This document shows, piece after piece, positions 1 to 7,032 of a DNA stretch of 17,295 nucleotides. Origin of the DNA: Acidimicrobiaceae bacterium (GTDB lineage: Bacteria; Actinomycetota; Acidimicrobiia; Acidimicrobiales; Palsa-688); assembly GCA_003156795.1 (NCBI GenBank), contig PMHU01000032.1:11062-28356 (forward strand), read 5' to 3'. The position numbers were made by a program, and so were the translations under genes. The notes below the pieces were generated by a model that ran no database searches, had not been told where the DNA came from, and saw only the letters and a list, made by a program, of their open reading frames with translations. Position 1 is the stretch's first letter, and each line of letters begins with the position of its first letter.

Positions 1-930
1 CTGCTGATCGAGGGCGAGGAGGAAGTCGGCAGCCCCAACTTCGAATCGCTGCTGGTGTCCGAGGCGGGCCGATTCTCTTGCGACGTCGTGGTCGTTTCGG
101 ACACGGGCATGATCTCGCCGGAGGTTCCATCGACGACGGTCGGAATGCGGGGCCTCGTAGCGTTCGACGTCGCCGTGCGGACGGCCTCGACCGACCTCCA
201 CAGCGGCATGTGGGGCGGCGCCGTCGCCAACGCTGCGCTGGTAGTCGCCCGGTTGACGTCGGGCCTCCACGACGAGAAGGGGCGGGTGACCTTGCCCGGC
301 TTCTACGACCGGGTCAGGGACCTGTCCGTGGCTGAGCAGGCCTCCCTCGACGCCCAGCCCTTCGACGAAAACGAGTTCCGCGCCGCCGCGGGCGATGTGC
401 GCTATCTCGAAGGCGAATTCGGGTACAGCCCTCTCGAGCGGGTCGGGGTCCGCCCCACCGCCGAGGTCGTCGGTTTGCATTCCGGCTACGAAGGCCCCGG
501 CATCAAGACGATCGTTCCTGCCACCGGCGGCTTCAAGGTGGCCTTTCGCCTCGTCCCTGACCAGCGTCCCGACGAAGTGGACGCCGCGTTCAGAGCTTGG
601 CTGGCAGCGAGGTCCCCGGACGGGTTACAGGTAACTGTCACGCCCGAGGGAGCCGTCTCACCGGCTTTGACGTCGCTCGATCACCCGGCCATGGCGGCCT
701 TGAGCCGGACCATCGAACTGGTGTGGGGGCGGCGGCCTCTTTTCACCCGAGAAGGCGGAAGCGGTCCCGAGGAAGCGCTGGCCCGGGTGCTGGCGGCGCC
801 GTTGCTGTTTCTGGGCGTCGGCTTGCCCGGCGACCGGATCCACGCTCCCAACGAGCGGATGGTGATGGACCAATTCTGGAAGGGACTGCTCGCCGCCGGG
901 GAGCTGCTCATGGAGCTCGGAGGGCGATAG
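1..930 (+). CDS. M20-family metallopeptidase (dipeptidase-like), C-terminal part, cut by window start
   Basis: This is the C-terminal 309 residues of a zinc-dependent M20 (M20/M25/M40) peptidase. The reading frame is open from base 1, so the start lies outside the window. Visible landmarks are EGEEEVGS at residues 5-12, the M20 signature carrying the catalytic glutamate and a metal-ligand glutamate. VVSDTGM follows, with the metal-ligand aspartate. DLHSGMWGG lies in the inserted lid/dimerisation domain, and GGSGPEEAL and GDRIHAPNER near the C-terminus, the latter carrying the last metal-ligand histidine. The family hydrolyses peptides, dipeptides or N-acyl amino acids in the cytoplasm. The substrate cannot be assigned because ArgE-, DapE- and dipeptidase-like members share these motifs, although the GGSGPEEAL variant fits the dipeptidase-like branch. 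The stop is 2 bp before the next gene, whose ribosome binding site lies inside this frame, so the two are probably co-transcribed. Confidence 0.9.
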   Translation: MLIEGEEEVGSPNFESLLVSEAGRFSCDVVVVSDTGMISPEVPSTTVGMRGLVAFDVAVRTASTDLHSGMWGGAVANAALVVARLTSGLHDEKGRVTLPGFYDRVRDLSVAEQASLDAQPFDENEFRAAAGDVRYLEGEFGYSPLERVGVRPTAEVVGLHSGYEGPGIKTIVPATGGFKVAFRLVPDQRPDEVDAAFRAWLAARSPDGLQVTVTPEGAVSPALTSLDHPAMAALSRTIELVWGRRPLFTREGGSGPEEALARVLAAPLLFLGVGLPGDRIHAPNERMVMDQFWKGLLAAGELLMELGGR

Positions 931-932
931 CG

Positions 933-1760
933 ATGGCACCCAAAGAAGCCAAGCGCCACAAGAAGACCAAGGGTGACGGCGGGAAGGGCGCCACCAAGCC
1001 CGGACGCGGCGAAGGTGAGCCGTACCGTGGCTCTGCACCTACGGCCCACGAGTGGATCAGCTTCGACGACCCCGACGAGCTGAGGACGTGGGTGTTCGAC
1101 GTGACCTTCCTGCTGTCCAAGTGGCAGTGCATCTTCGGCCGCGGCTGCCAGGGCGTGCTCACCGGACCGGCTCCCGAGCTGGCGCAAGGATGCTGCTCGT
1201 ATGGAGCCCACTTCACCGACCGCGCCGACGTGGCCCGGGTCAAGGCTGCGGCCAAAACGCTCCAGCCCGATCAGTGGCAGTTCTTGACGGCGGGGCGCCG
1301 GGGCGGGATCCTGCGTACCGAAGCCGACGGCACCAAGGTGACCCGGCTGGTCGAGGGCGCGTGCGTCTTCCTCAACCGGCCTGGGTTCCCCGGCGGTCCC
1401 GGTTGCGCCCTGCACCGCGCCGCGCTGGACCGCGGGCTGGAACCCCTCGACCTGAAGCCCGACGTCTGCTGGCAGCTGCCTTTACGCCGTGAGGACGAGA
1501 CGGCCAGCGACGGCCGGGTCACGTCCACCATCGCCCAATGGGACCGAAAGCACTGGGGCGACGGCGGCGACGAGTTCCACTGGTGGTGCACCGAGGCCCC
1601 GGAGGCGTTCACCGGGACCAAGGCCGTGTACGAGACGTTGCGCCCCGAGCTGACGGCCATGGTCGGCGAGGTCGTCTACGCCCAGCTACTCAGCTACCTG
1701 GAGGAGCGCCATCGCTCCGGCACCCCGCTACCCCACCCCGCCGTCCGCTCGAACCGCTGA
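933..1760 (+). CDS. Eight-cysteine protein resembling the YkgJ/DUF3109 metal-cluster families
   Basis: A 275-residue protein. The frame is open further upstream, but ATG at 933 is chosen because GGAGGG sits 8 nt before it, at 919-924, and upstream extension would overlap the peptidase deeply. The first 30 residues are basic and Lys/Gly-rich (KEAKRHKKTKG), probably disordered. Eight cysteines lie at residues 66, 72, 87, 88, 144, 158, 179 and 219. The order C-x5-C, CCSYGAHF, GACVFLNRP, GCALHR and KPDVCWQLPLRR resembles the cysteine scaffold of YkgJ/DUF3109-type proteins, thought to bind Zn or an Fe-S cluster. KPxxC followed by a PLR motif is typical of that group. No signal peptide or membrane segment is visible. 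Metal binding is inferred from the cysteine pattern and no reaction is known. It is probably co-transcribed with the preceding peptidase, which does not clarify its role. Confidence 0.8.
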   Translation: MAPKEAKRHKKTKGDGGKGATKPGRGEGEPYRGSAPTAHEWISFDDPDELRTWVFDVTFLLSKWQCIFGRGCQGVLTGPAPELAQGCCSYGAHFTDRADVARVKAAAKTLQPDQWQFLTAGRRGGILRTEADGTKVTRLVEGACVFLNRPGFPGGPGCALHRAALDRGLEPLDLKPDVCWQLPLRREDETASDGRVTSTIAQWDRKHWGDGGDEFHWWCTEAPEAFTGTKAVYETLRPELTAMVGEVVYAQLLSYLEERHRSGTPLPHPAVRSNR

Positions 1761-1810
1761 GGTCGGCGGTCGGCCGGACCCACCCAGGCCTCTCAGGCCG
1801 GCCGGACTGA

Positions 1811-2020
1811 TCAGGCCCGGTGCGGCTCGGGGTCGGAGTACTCGTCCTCTTCCAGGTCCTCCATAGCCATGCACCACGAGGCGTGATCGGCTCCGGGTTC
1901 GGCGCCGCACTCAGCACACGGCTCCACGATCTCTTCCGTCAATCGCTTGAGAGCACGCGCTTCCTCGAAGCGCCGATGCCGTCCCTTTTTCACCTGGAGC
2001 TCCCGTTGGTCGAGGCACAT
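1811..2020 (-). CDS. Small cysteine-containing hypothetical protein
   Basis: A 69-residue protein if started at ATG 2020; the frame also has an ATG at 2083. The shorter form begins MCLDQRELQVKKGRHRRFEE. A basic, helix-prone stretch (VKKGRHRRFEEARALKRL) is followed by CAECGAEPGADHASWC, a C-x2-C-x10-C arrangement with an adjacent histidine that could bind one zinc. The tail is strongly acidic (EDLEEDEYSDPEP). A basic helix followed by a knuckle and an acidic tail looks like a real coding sequence rather than a shadow frame, and no competing frame here has recognisable features. No Shine-Dalgarno sequence precedes 2020, so the start is uncertain. It is divergent from the gene at 2113, with 92 bp between them. 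The family is not recognised, and a nucleic-acid-binding role would be a guess from composition only. Confidence 0.55.
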   Translation of the reverse strand: MCLDQRELQVKKGRHRRFEEARALKRLTEEIVEPCAECGAEPGADHASWCMAMEDLEEDEYSDPEPHRA

Positions 2021-2100
2021 CAACGACAACGTCGTGACCGGTGCACCATTGTATCCGGACGCCGGACCAAGGCGGAGCACCACCCTTCGGATTGCCCGGT

Positions 2101-2112
2101 CTTACGCGTAAG
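2101..2112. promoter_or_regulatory. 12-bp perfect palindrome between divergent small genes
   Basis: CTTACGCGTAAG is its own reverse complement and abuts the GTG proposed as the start of the plus-strand gene at 2113. It lies in the 92-bp gap between two divergent small genes. A dimeric-repressor operator is possible. A convincing -35/-10 pair could not be placed on either side, so this is a structural observation with regulatory function inferred. Confidence 0.35.
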
Positions 2113-2388
2113 GTGTCGGTCATCGAGGCCGAGTTCGACGTCGACGCCATGCTCCAGCGCTTCAAGGCTCGGGCTCGAGCCGTACGTCAGCGCGCCATGC
2201 CCCCCGTCGAGGGCCCGGACCGTAAGCGGTTCGCGGACCAAGCGCGGATCGACTACCAGGACTACGCCATCGTCGGCGACGCCACAGGTCGTTTGCATGA
2301 CGGGGTGCTCACCCTCACGGTGGACTTGAGACCCAGGCCTGACGCGTCGCAGGCAACCGGCGCGGAAGAGTCCGAGCCCGCACCCTGA
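2113..2388 (+). CDS. Conserved-looking hypothetical protein, 91 aa
   Basis: The protein begins (V)SVIEAEFDVDAMLQRF from GTG 2113. An in-frame ATG at 2041 would add 24 low-complexity residues and overlap the divergent gene, so the shorter form is preferred. There is no clear Shine-Dalgarno sequence, so it may be leaderless. Residues 10-30 form a basic amphipathic helix (FKARARAVRQRAMPPVEGPD). A mixed region follows, RIDYQDYAIVGDATG, then a beta-like end, DGVLTLTVDLRPR, before an acidic Ala/Pro-rich tail. The pattern of charged helix plus terminal strand looks like a compact cytoplasmic domain, but the family is not recognised. It ends 10 bp before the GH13 gene, so the two are probably co-transcribed. 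That spacing is the only functional hint. Confidence 0.65.
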   Translation: MSVIEAEFDVDAMLQRFKARARAVRQRAMPPVEGPDRKRFADQARIDYQDYAIVGDATGRLHDGVLTLTVDLRPRPDASQATGAEESEPAP

Positions 2389-2398
2389 TGACTCCGGC

Positions 2399-4057
2399 GT
2401 GAAGCGTCCCTGGTGGGAGGACGCCGTCTTCTACCAGATCTACCCACGGTCGTTTTGCGACTCGACCGGCAACGGAATCGGCGACTTGGACGGGATCCGG
2501 GCGCACCTCGACCACCTGTCGTGGCTCGGGGTGGACGCCCTGTGGCTGTCACCGTTCTACCCCTCGCCCATGGCCGACTTCGGCTATGACGTGTCGGACT
2601 ATTGCGGCGTCGATCCGCTGTTCGGCACCCTCGAGGACTTCGACCGGCTGTTGGTCGACGCCCACGCCCGCAATCTGAGAGTCATCGTCGACTGGGTCCC
2701 GAACCACACCAGCGACGCCCACCCGTGGTTCCTGCAGTCGCGTTCTTCCCGCCACAATCCGAAGCGGGACTGGTACTGGTGGCGGGACGACCGCAGCGAC
2801 GACGAGGGCGGCTTCGGCGCCCCGGGATCTGCCGGTCGCCGGCCCAACAACTGGCTGGCCGCCTTTCCCGGCGTCGGGAAGAGCGACTTTCCCCCGGCGT
2901 GGACGTGGGATCAAGAGACCGGGCAGTGGTACCTCCATCTGTTTCTGGACCATCAGCCCGACCTCAACTGCCACCACCCTGAAGTTCAGTCGGCGATGGC
3001 CGGCGTGCTCCGCTTTTGGCTGGACCGGGGCGCCGACGGGTTCCGGGTCGACGTCGTGCACGCCATAGGCAAGGACCCGCGGCTGGCGGACCTGCCCGAC
3101 GACCTAGCCGCCATCCCGATGTGCGCCCTCAACGACGACCCTTCCACCCATCCGATCCTGGCCCGCCTGCGCCAGCTGCTCGACGGGTGCCAGCCGCCGG
3201 CCCGGATGATGGTCGGCGAGACCGTCCTACCTTCGGTCGCTCAGATCGTGGCGTACTACGGAAGTCCCGACGGCAAGGAGCTGGACCTGGCCTTCAACTT
3301 CCACCCGCTGCGATCGCCGTGGTCAGCCCGAAGCTGGACCAGGCGCATCGACGAGGCCGAGGAGTTGATCGGGGCGTCCGGGGCGTGGCCGACCTGGGTC
3401 CTGTCCAACCACGACACTTCGCGCCACCGGACCCGGTACGGAGGCTCCGAAGCGCGAGCTCGAGCCGCCGCCGTGATGCTGCTCACCCTGCGAGGCACCC
3501 CATTTCTGTACGCCGGCGAAGAGCTGGGCTTGGAGGATGCCGTGGTTGCCCCCGACCGGCGCGTCGATCCGGCCTGGCCGGGACGCGACGGATGCCGGGC
3601 CCCGCTGCCCTGGGACGCTGGACCCGGCCACGGCTGGGCCGGAGGTCCGGACGCCTGGTTGCCCTGGCCACCTGAAGCCGACTCGGGCCGGACGGTGGTC
3701 GAGGAGATGGACGACCCTGACTCAACCCTCAACCTCTACCGGAGCCTCCTTCGAGCCAGGCGTGGGTCGCAGGCTCTCAGAGCCGGGTCTTTTACCTGGG
3801 CGGCCACGGACGGGGACGTCCTGGCCTACCGCCGCAAGCAGGGCCGCGACGTCCGCTTCGTCGCCGTCAACTTCTCCGACAGTCCGTCGTCACTCGACCT
3901 GCCGCCCGGACCATGGGAAGTCGAATTGTCATCCGCCCGGGCCGCCGCCGACTCTCGATGGGACGGCCCGTCCCCGAGCGGCCGGATCGAGGTCGGCCCC
4001 GACGAGGCGGTCATCCTCCGCCCCGCTCGGGCGGCTCAGCTCGACCGAGGCAGATAG
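2399..4057 (+). CDS. GH13 alpha-glucosidase (oligo-1,6-glucosidase-like)
   Basis: A 552-residue glycoside hydrolase family 13 enzyme, a length typical of alpha-glucosidases, oligo-1,6-glucosidases and trehalose-6-phosphate hydrolases. It retains the TIM-barrel start WWEDAVFYQIYPRSF. A calcium-loop-like DSTGNGIGDL lies at residues 21-30. GH13 region I is DWVPNH (98-103), region II GFRVD with nucleophile D218, region III MVGET with acid/base E274, and region IV SNHD (336-339). The last ~100 residues form the usual C-terminal beta domain. It lacks a signal peptide, so it probably hydrolyses alpha-glucosidic oligosaccharides in the cytoplasm, releasing glucose. Linkage preference cannot be fixed by eye. 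Start is GTG 2399, because a nearby ATG at 2388 is out of frame and stops after four codons. No Shine-Dalgarno sequence is visible. Its last 22 bases overlap the convergent RNase D gene. Confidence 0.93.
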   Translation: MKRPWWEDAVFYQIYPRSFCDSTGNGIGDLDGIRAHLDHLSWLGVDALWLSPFYPSPMADFGYDVSDYCGVDPLFGTLEDFDRLLVDAHARNLRVIVDWVPNHTSDAHPWFLQSRSSRHNPKRDWYWWRDDRSDDEGGFGAPGSAGRRPNNWLAAFPGVGKSDFPPAWTWDQETGQWYLHLFLDHQPDLNCHHPEVQSAMAGVLRFWLDRGADGFRVDVVHAIGKDPRLADLPDDLAAIPMCALNDDPSTHPILARLRQLLDGCQPPARMMVGETVLPSVAQIVAYYGSPDGKELDLAFNFHPLRSPWSARSWTRRIDEAEELIGASGAWPTWVLSNHDTSRHRTRYGGSEARARAAAVMLLTLRGTPFLYAGEELGLEDAVVAPDRRVDPAWPGRDGCRAPLPWDAGPGHGWAGGPDAWLPWPPEADSGRTVVEEMDDPDSTLNLYRSLLRARRGSQALRAGSFTWAATDGDVLAYRRKQGRDVRFVAVNFSDSPSSLDLPPGPWEVELSSARAAADSRWDGPSPSGRIEVGPDEAVILRPARAAQLDRGR

Positions 4058-5223
4058 GTCCGGCCGGAGCGCTCCTCGAGCACCAGGCGCCCGGCGCCGT
4101 CGAAGGCCAGCACGGCCTCGCCGTCGACCAGGGCCCGAATCGGCTCGGCCAGCATTTCCGACCTCCAGCCCGACGCCAAGCGCGACCCGGGCTCGCCTTT
4201 GAGGTACGAAGCCACGTCGCTCCTGGTCGCCAGCAGGGTGGCGTCGATGCGCTCGTCGCGCCCGATCTGGGCCACCCAGGCCATGACTAGGGCGACCGGG
4301 GCCCGCAGCTCCTTCGGAACGTCGTCGGCCGGCGGGGCGGAGATCTGCGCCGCACCCAGCGCCCTGCCGCGCTCGACCGCTTCGAGGACTTCCGAGGCCA
4401 CCGCCGGCCGCAAGTGCCTACCGTCGAGACCCCGGACCTTGTTGAGGGCGTCCACCGAGGATGGCGGGCGGTGGGCGATGGCCTGGATGGCCAAGTCGGG
4501 CAGCACCGTACGCACCGGCTGGTCGGTCGACTGGGCCCGTTGCTCCCGCCACGCGGCCACCTCCTGGGCCACGCCGCGCGCCGCTCCTCGAAGGGACCGG
4601 GCGTCGCGCAGCTTCCACCAGGCCCGGGTCGGATCCGATGGGGCGTGGGCCCGGACGCGCAACGCGTCGCACTCCTCGGCGGCCCACTGCGTGCGCCCGC
4701 TCTTGACGAGGTCGGCTGAGATGGCGTCCGCCAGGTCGAGCAGGTTCTCCACGTCGGCTGCGGCGTAGGCCAATTGCGAGTCGGTGAGGGGGCGCACCCG
4801 CCAGTCGCTCAGGCGGTCGCCCTTGGCCACTTCCATGCCGAGGAACACTTGGGTGAGGGCGCTGAGGCTGGCCGATCCGTGGCCGGTGAAGCCCGCCGCG
4901 ATCTGGGTGTCGAACAGCGTGGACGGCCCGCGTCCGCACGCCCGTTCGAGGATCTCCAGGTCCTGTTCGGCCGCGTGGGCGACCATGACTCCGGACCCGG
5001 CCAGGACGGCGCCGAGGCAAGCGGTGTCGACCGCCAGCGGATCGATGAGGGCCACGCCTCCAGGGCCGGCGTCGCCGTCAGGCCACGCCACTTGGACCAG
5101 GGCCAGGCCCGGCCAGTACGTACGCTCGCGGTGGAACTCGGTGTCGAGCGCGTAGCGGCCCGCAGCACTGAGGCGGTCCACGAGTGAATTGAGGGCGGAC
5201 TCGCCCGAAATGAGGACGGAGAT
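4036..5223 (-). CDS. rnd: Ribonuclease D, probably starting at a rare ATC codon
   Basis: A DEDDy 3'-5' exoribonuclease that trims the 3' ends of tRNA precursors and other structured RNAs in the cytoplasm. Numbered from ATC 5223 (395 aa), it has Exo I DTEF with D27 and E29. Exo II is HAAEQDLEIL with D88, and Exo III YAAADVENL with Y153 and D157. An HRDC-type helical domain follows at about residues 213-290, with a second helical C-terminal region. Start: the first ATG/GTG/TTG in frame is GTG 5181, but this would remove the first beta-strand. A strong AAAGGAGG at 5229-5236 lies 5 nt before ATC 5223. Starting there places the Exo I aspartate at residue 27, close to residue 28 in E. coli RNase D as I recall it. 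ATC initiation is therefore preferred but inferred. The gene lies 133 bp downstream of the flavin-reductase-like gene and is convergent with GH13. Confidence 0.92.
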   Translation of the reverse strand: MSVLISGESALNSLVDRLSAAGRYALDTEFHRERTYWPGLALVQVAWPDGDAGPGGVALIDPLAVDTACLGAVLAGSGVMVAHAAEQDLEILERACGRGPSTLFDTQIAAGFTGHGSASLSALTQVFLGMEVAKGDRLSDWRVRPLTDSQLAYAAADVENLLDLADAISADLVKSGRTQWAAEECDALRVRAHAPSDPTRAWWKLRDARSLRGAARGVAQEVAAWREQRAQSTDQPVRTVLPDLAIQAIAHRPPSSVDALNKVRGLDGRHLRPAVASEVLEAVERGRALGAAQISAPPADDVPKELRAPVALVMAWVAQIGRDERIDATLLATRSDVASYLKGEPGSRLASGWRSEMLAEPIRALVDGEAVLAFDGAGRLVLEERSGRTYLPRSS

Positions 5224-5356
5224 GCGGGCCTCCTTTGGGGAGGGGAGCCTACAGGTCGGGAGTCAACGCTGCCACGAAACAACTTGGGATATGTCGTTAT
5301 CCACGACCAGTCCTCATGTCGAAGAGTCGCGTCACGTTGTTTTCGGGGCGAGCGTT
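5224..5356 (-). promoter_or_regulatory. Intergenic region upstream of rnd: ribosome binding site and small inverted repeats
   Basis: Only one element is strong: AAAGGAGG (5229-5236, minus strand) 5 nt before ATC 5223. The region is less GC-rich than its surroundings. Two overlapping, mutually exclusive small inverted repeats occur: GGATA/TATCC at 5287-5291/5298-5302 and GTCGT/ACGAC at 5293-5297/5303-5307. AAACAAC (5277-5283) and GTTGTTT (5336-5342) form an outer pair enclosing them. A possible minus-strand promoter is TTCGAC, 18 nt, TAACGA. Whether this is a promoter/operator or a structured leader cannot be decided from sequence alone. Confidence 0.4.
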
Positions 5357-5899
5357 TCAACCGCCGTAGTTCATGCGGGTGTCCTCCATGCGCAGGATGT
5401 CGACGCCTTCGCCGGTCTGGCCGCCGCAGGAAACCACCTCGCCGATGAACACGGTGTGACTCCCGCACGGAACCTCCGTGCGGACCTCGCAGTCCAGCCA
5501 CGCCACCGCCAGCTCGAGGACGGGGGCGCCGGTCGCCTCGGCGCGCACGGCGAAGCCGGCGAGATCGGTCGGATCACCGGAGTCCTCGAGCGGCTTGACG
5601 AACTTGCGGACGACGGAGCGATCGTCCCGCTTGAGGATGTTGAGAGAAAAGACGGCGCCGTCGTGGACCAGACCATGCGTCACCGCTCCCGCCTCCACGC
5701 TGACCGCCACCAGCTTCGGATCGGCAGCCACCTGGCCAGCCCAGTTGAGCGTCATGAGGTTGCGCCGGTTGCCGGCGCGGCTGCCGAGCACGTACAGCCC
5801 GCTCGGCAGGGCCCACAGGACCCGCCGGCGCAGCCGGTCGTACTCGACCGGGTCGGACCCGTCTGGAAACGGACCCACCAATCCCGTGTCTGCGGCCAC
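5357..5899 (-). CDS. Flavin-reductase-like FMN-binding split-barrel protein
   Basis: A 180-residue protein of the flavin reductase domain family. This family binds FMN and, with NAD(P)H, often supplies reduced flavin to a partner monooxygenase. Supporting segments are ALPSGLYVLGSRAGNRRNLM (residues 30-49), the usual first strands with a serine/asparagine-rich FMN-phosphate contact region. NWAGQVAADPKLVAVSVE (52-69) matches the conserved 'PPLVAVSV' strand. THGLVHDGAVFSLNIL (74-89) matches the family's 'SGxFxVNxL', and GSHTVFIGEVV (146-156) its C-terminal strand. Start is GTG 5899, giving the expected length; no Shine-Dalgarno sequence is visible. No monooxygenase lies nearby, so a two-component role is not supported, and a stand-alone FMN-binding role is equally possible. 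It is downstream of the SUFU gene on the same strand (104-bp gap) and upstream of rnd. Confidence 0.85.
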   Translation of the reverse strand: MAADTGLVGPFPDGSDPVEYDRLRRRVLWALPSGLYVLGSRAGNRRNLMTLNWAGQVAADPKLVAVSVEAGAVTHGLVHDGAVFSLNILKRDDRSVVRKFVKPLEDSGDPTDLAGFAVRAEATGAPVLELAVAWLDCEVRTEVPCGSHTVFIGEVVSCGGQTGEGVDILRMEDTRMNYGG

Positions 5900-5937
5900 C
5901 CCGTTGAGGCTACCGGGCCGCTGCGGCCGGGCCGGGG

Positions 5938-5967
5938 CTGGCGGCCCGAGCCCAGACTGGCGGCCCG
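5938..5967. repeat. Two 11-bp direct repeats between SUFU and flavin-reductase genes
   Basis: CTGGCGGCCCG occurs at 5938-5948 and 5957-5967. The second copy leads into a short stem, GCCCG/CGGGC at about 5963-5967/5977-5981. It sits in the 104-bp gap between the SUFU stop and the start at 5899. Given the high GC, it may be chance or part of a terminator without a T-run. Confidence 0.3.
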
Positions 5968-6003
5968 CGTCCGAGTCGGGCGCGCTTCAAGAGCCGGGGC
6001 CGC

Positions 6004-7032
6004 TCATTTGACCACGTGGAAGCGAAGGCCCGGCCAATCCGGCAAGCGGCCCCAGCCGCTGCTGCCGTCGAAGAACGCCGCCAGCCCTTCGAGGGCGTCG
6101 AGCGGCACGCCGACCTCCAAGGCGTAGCCCGACCAGGACCAGCCGGCTTCGTCGACGACGAAGCGCACGTCGTGCTCGTCGCCGACCACCGAAAAGACCG
6201 CGCCCGGGGCCACCAGCTCCCTCCGCAAGGCGGGGCCCAGGGCGCTCGCGGCCCCGACTCCCATCTCCACCACGTGGCCCCGCCGGATGCGCCGGTAAAC
6301 CCGCAAAGTCGCCACCCGGAGCTCGCTGAGGGAGCTGCCCTCCTCCCTGGTTCGCCGTTGAATCTCGTCGACCCAGCGGGGGTCGTCATCAATGGCGGGC
6401 CGGTCCAGTCGGGTCACGAGGAGCGGGTCGTCCCGGGCCAACAGCTCCCTCACGCCGTCGGTATTCCACGCCCGGCACAGCTCCAGCTCCCCGGCCGTGA
6501 GGCCCACCACTTGGAGGAACTGGACCATCCCGAACGGTCCGGCCAGGGAGCCCAGCACCGGGTCCTCGACGATCATGGCGGCGGTGAGATGGCTGTCGCC
6601 GCCCAGGCGGATGGGTCCGCTCAAATCGAGGTTGTGGCCCTCGGCGAAGGGGTGGCGGCTGGACCACACGTACCCGGCCAGGCTGGCGAGGAAGTCCACC
6701 GCCCACCGCGGCGTTTCCTCGTCGAGCACCCGGAACGTCAGCTCGAACCCCCACCCGGACAGGTCCTTGTCCCGGGATTGCTTGCTGTGAAGCTCGCTGA
6801 GGCCGTAAGTCACCAAGTGCCAATGGCGAGGATCGCTGATCTCGTGCAAGGAGATGTCCTCGACCGACCCCACCCGTGAGAATCGGTTAGGTGGTCGCGG
6901 ATGGAACCGGTCGACCTCCGGCCCTCCGTCGGCGTGATCCACGTGCTCGTCGATCGCGGCGGCGCCCCGGGACCGCCGGGGATCGGGTCCCTCGCCGGGC
7001 CGTCCCGCCCCGCTTGGCGACGATGGCGTCAC
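6004..7032 (-). CDS. Suppressor of fused (SUFU) domain protein
   Basis: A 342-residue protein starting at GTG 7032, chosen because it overlaps the upstream DUF3151 stop as GTGA, indicating translational coupling. An in-frame ATG at 7059 is also open. Residues 1-25 are Pro/Arg/Ser-rich. The SUFU domain spans about residues 50-220. Its landmarks are HWHLVTYGLSELHSK (70-84), GWGFELTFRV (93-102), W110 with FLASLAGYV (114-122), EGHNLDL (131-137), and GPFGMVQFLQVVGLTAGELE (165-184). These match the bacterial SUFU family related to the animal Hedgehog-pathway regulator. The C-terminal 120 residues include EIQRRTREEGSS and RVYRRIRRGHVVEMG and end in HVVK; no known domain was assigned. No signal peptide is visible, so it is presumably cytoplasmic. 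Bacterial SUFU proteins often occur as immunity proteins of polymorphic toxins, but no toxin gene is adjacent, so the role is unknown. Confidence 0.85.
   Translation of the reverse strand: MTPSSPSGAGRPGEGPDPRRSRGAAAIDEHVDHADGGPEVDRFHPRPPNRFSRVGSVEDISLHEISDPRHWHLVTYGLSELHSKQSRDKDLSGWGFELTFRVLDEETPRWAVDFLASLAGYVWSSRHPFAEGHNLDLSGPIRLGGDSHLTAAMIVEDPVLGSLAGPFGMVQFLQVVGLTAGELELCRAWNTDGVRELLARDDPLLVTRLDRPAIDDDPRWVDEIQRRTREEGSSLSELRVATLRVYRRIRRGHVVEMGVGAASALGPALRRELVAPGAVFSVVGDEHDVRFVVDEAGWSWSGYALEVGVPLDALEGLAAFFDGSSGWGRLPDWPGLRFHVVK

Noticed and set aside
597..932. N-terminal extension of the eight-cysteine protein frame
   Set aside because: It overlaps the M20 peptidase in another frame, is Arg/Gly-rich in the manner of shadow translation, and the Shine-Dalgarno sequence at 919-924 points to ATG 933.
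681..1415. Long minus-strand open frame
   Set aside because: It is antisense to the peptidase and the cysteine protein, has Arg/Ala/Pro-rich composition and no family features; such frames are expected in high-GC DNA.
6004..7032. SUFU gene as immunity protein of a polymorphic toxin locus
   Set aside because: No toxin, secretion or repeat-rich gene is adjacent, and the coupling is to a DUF3151 gene.
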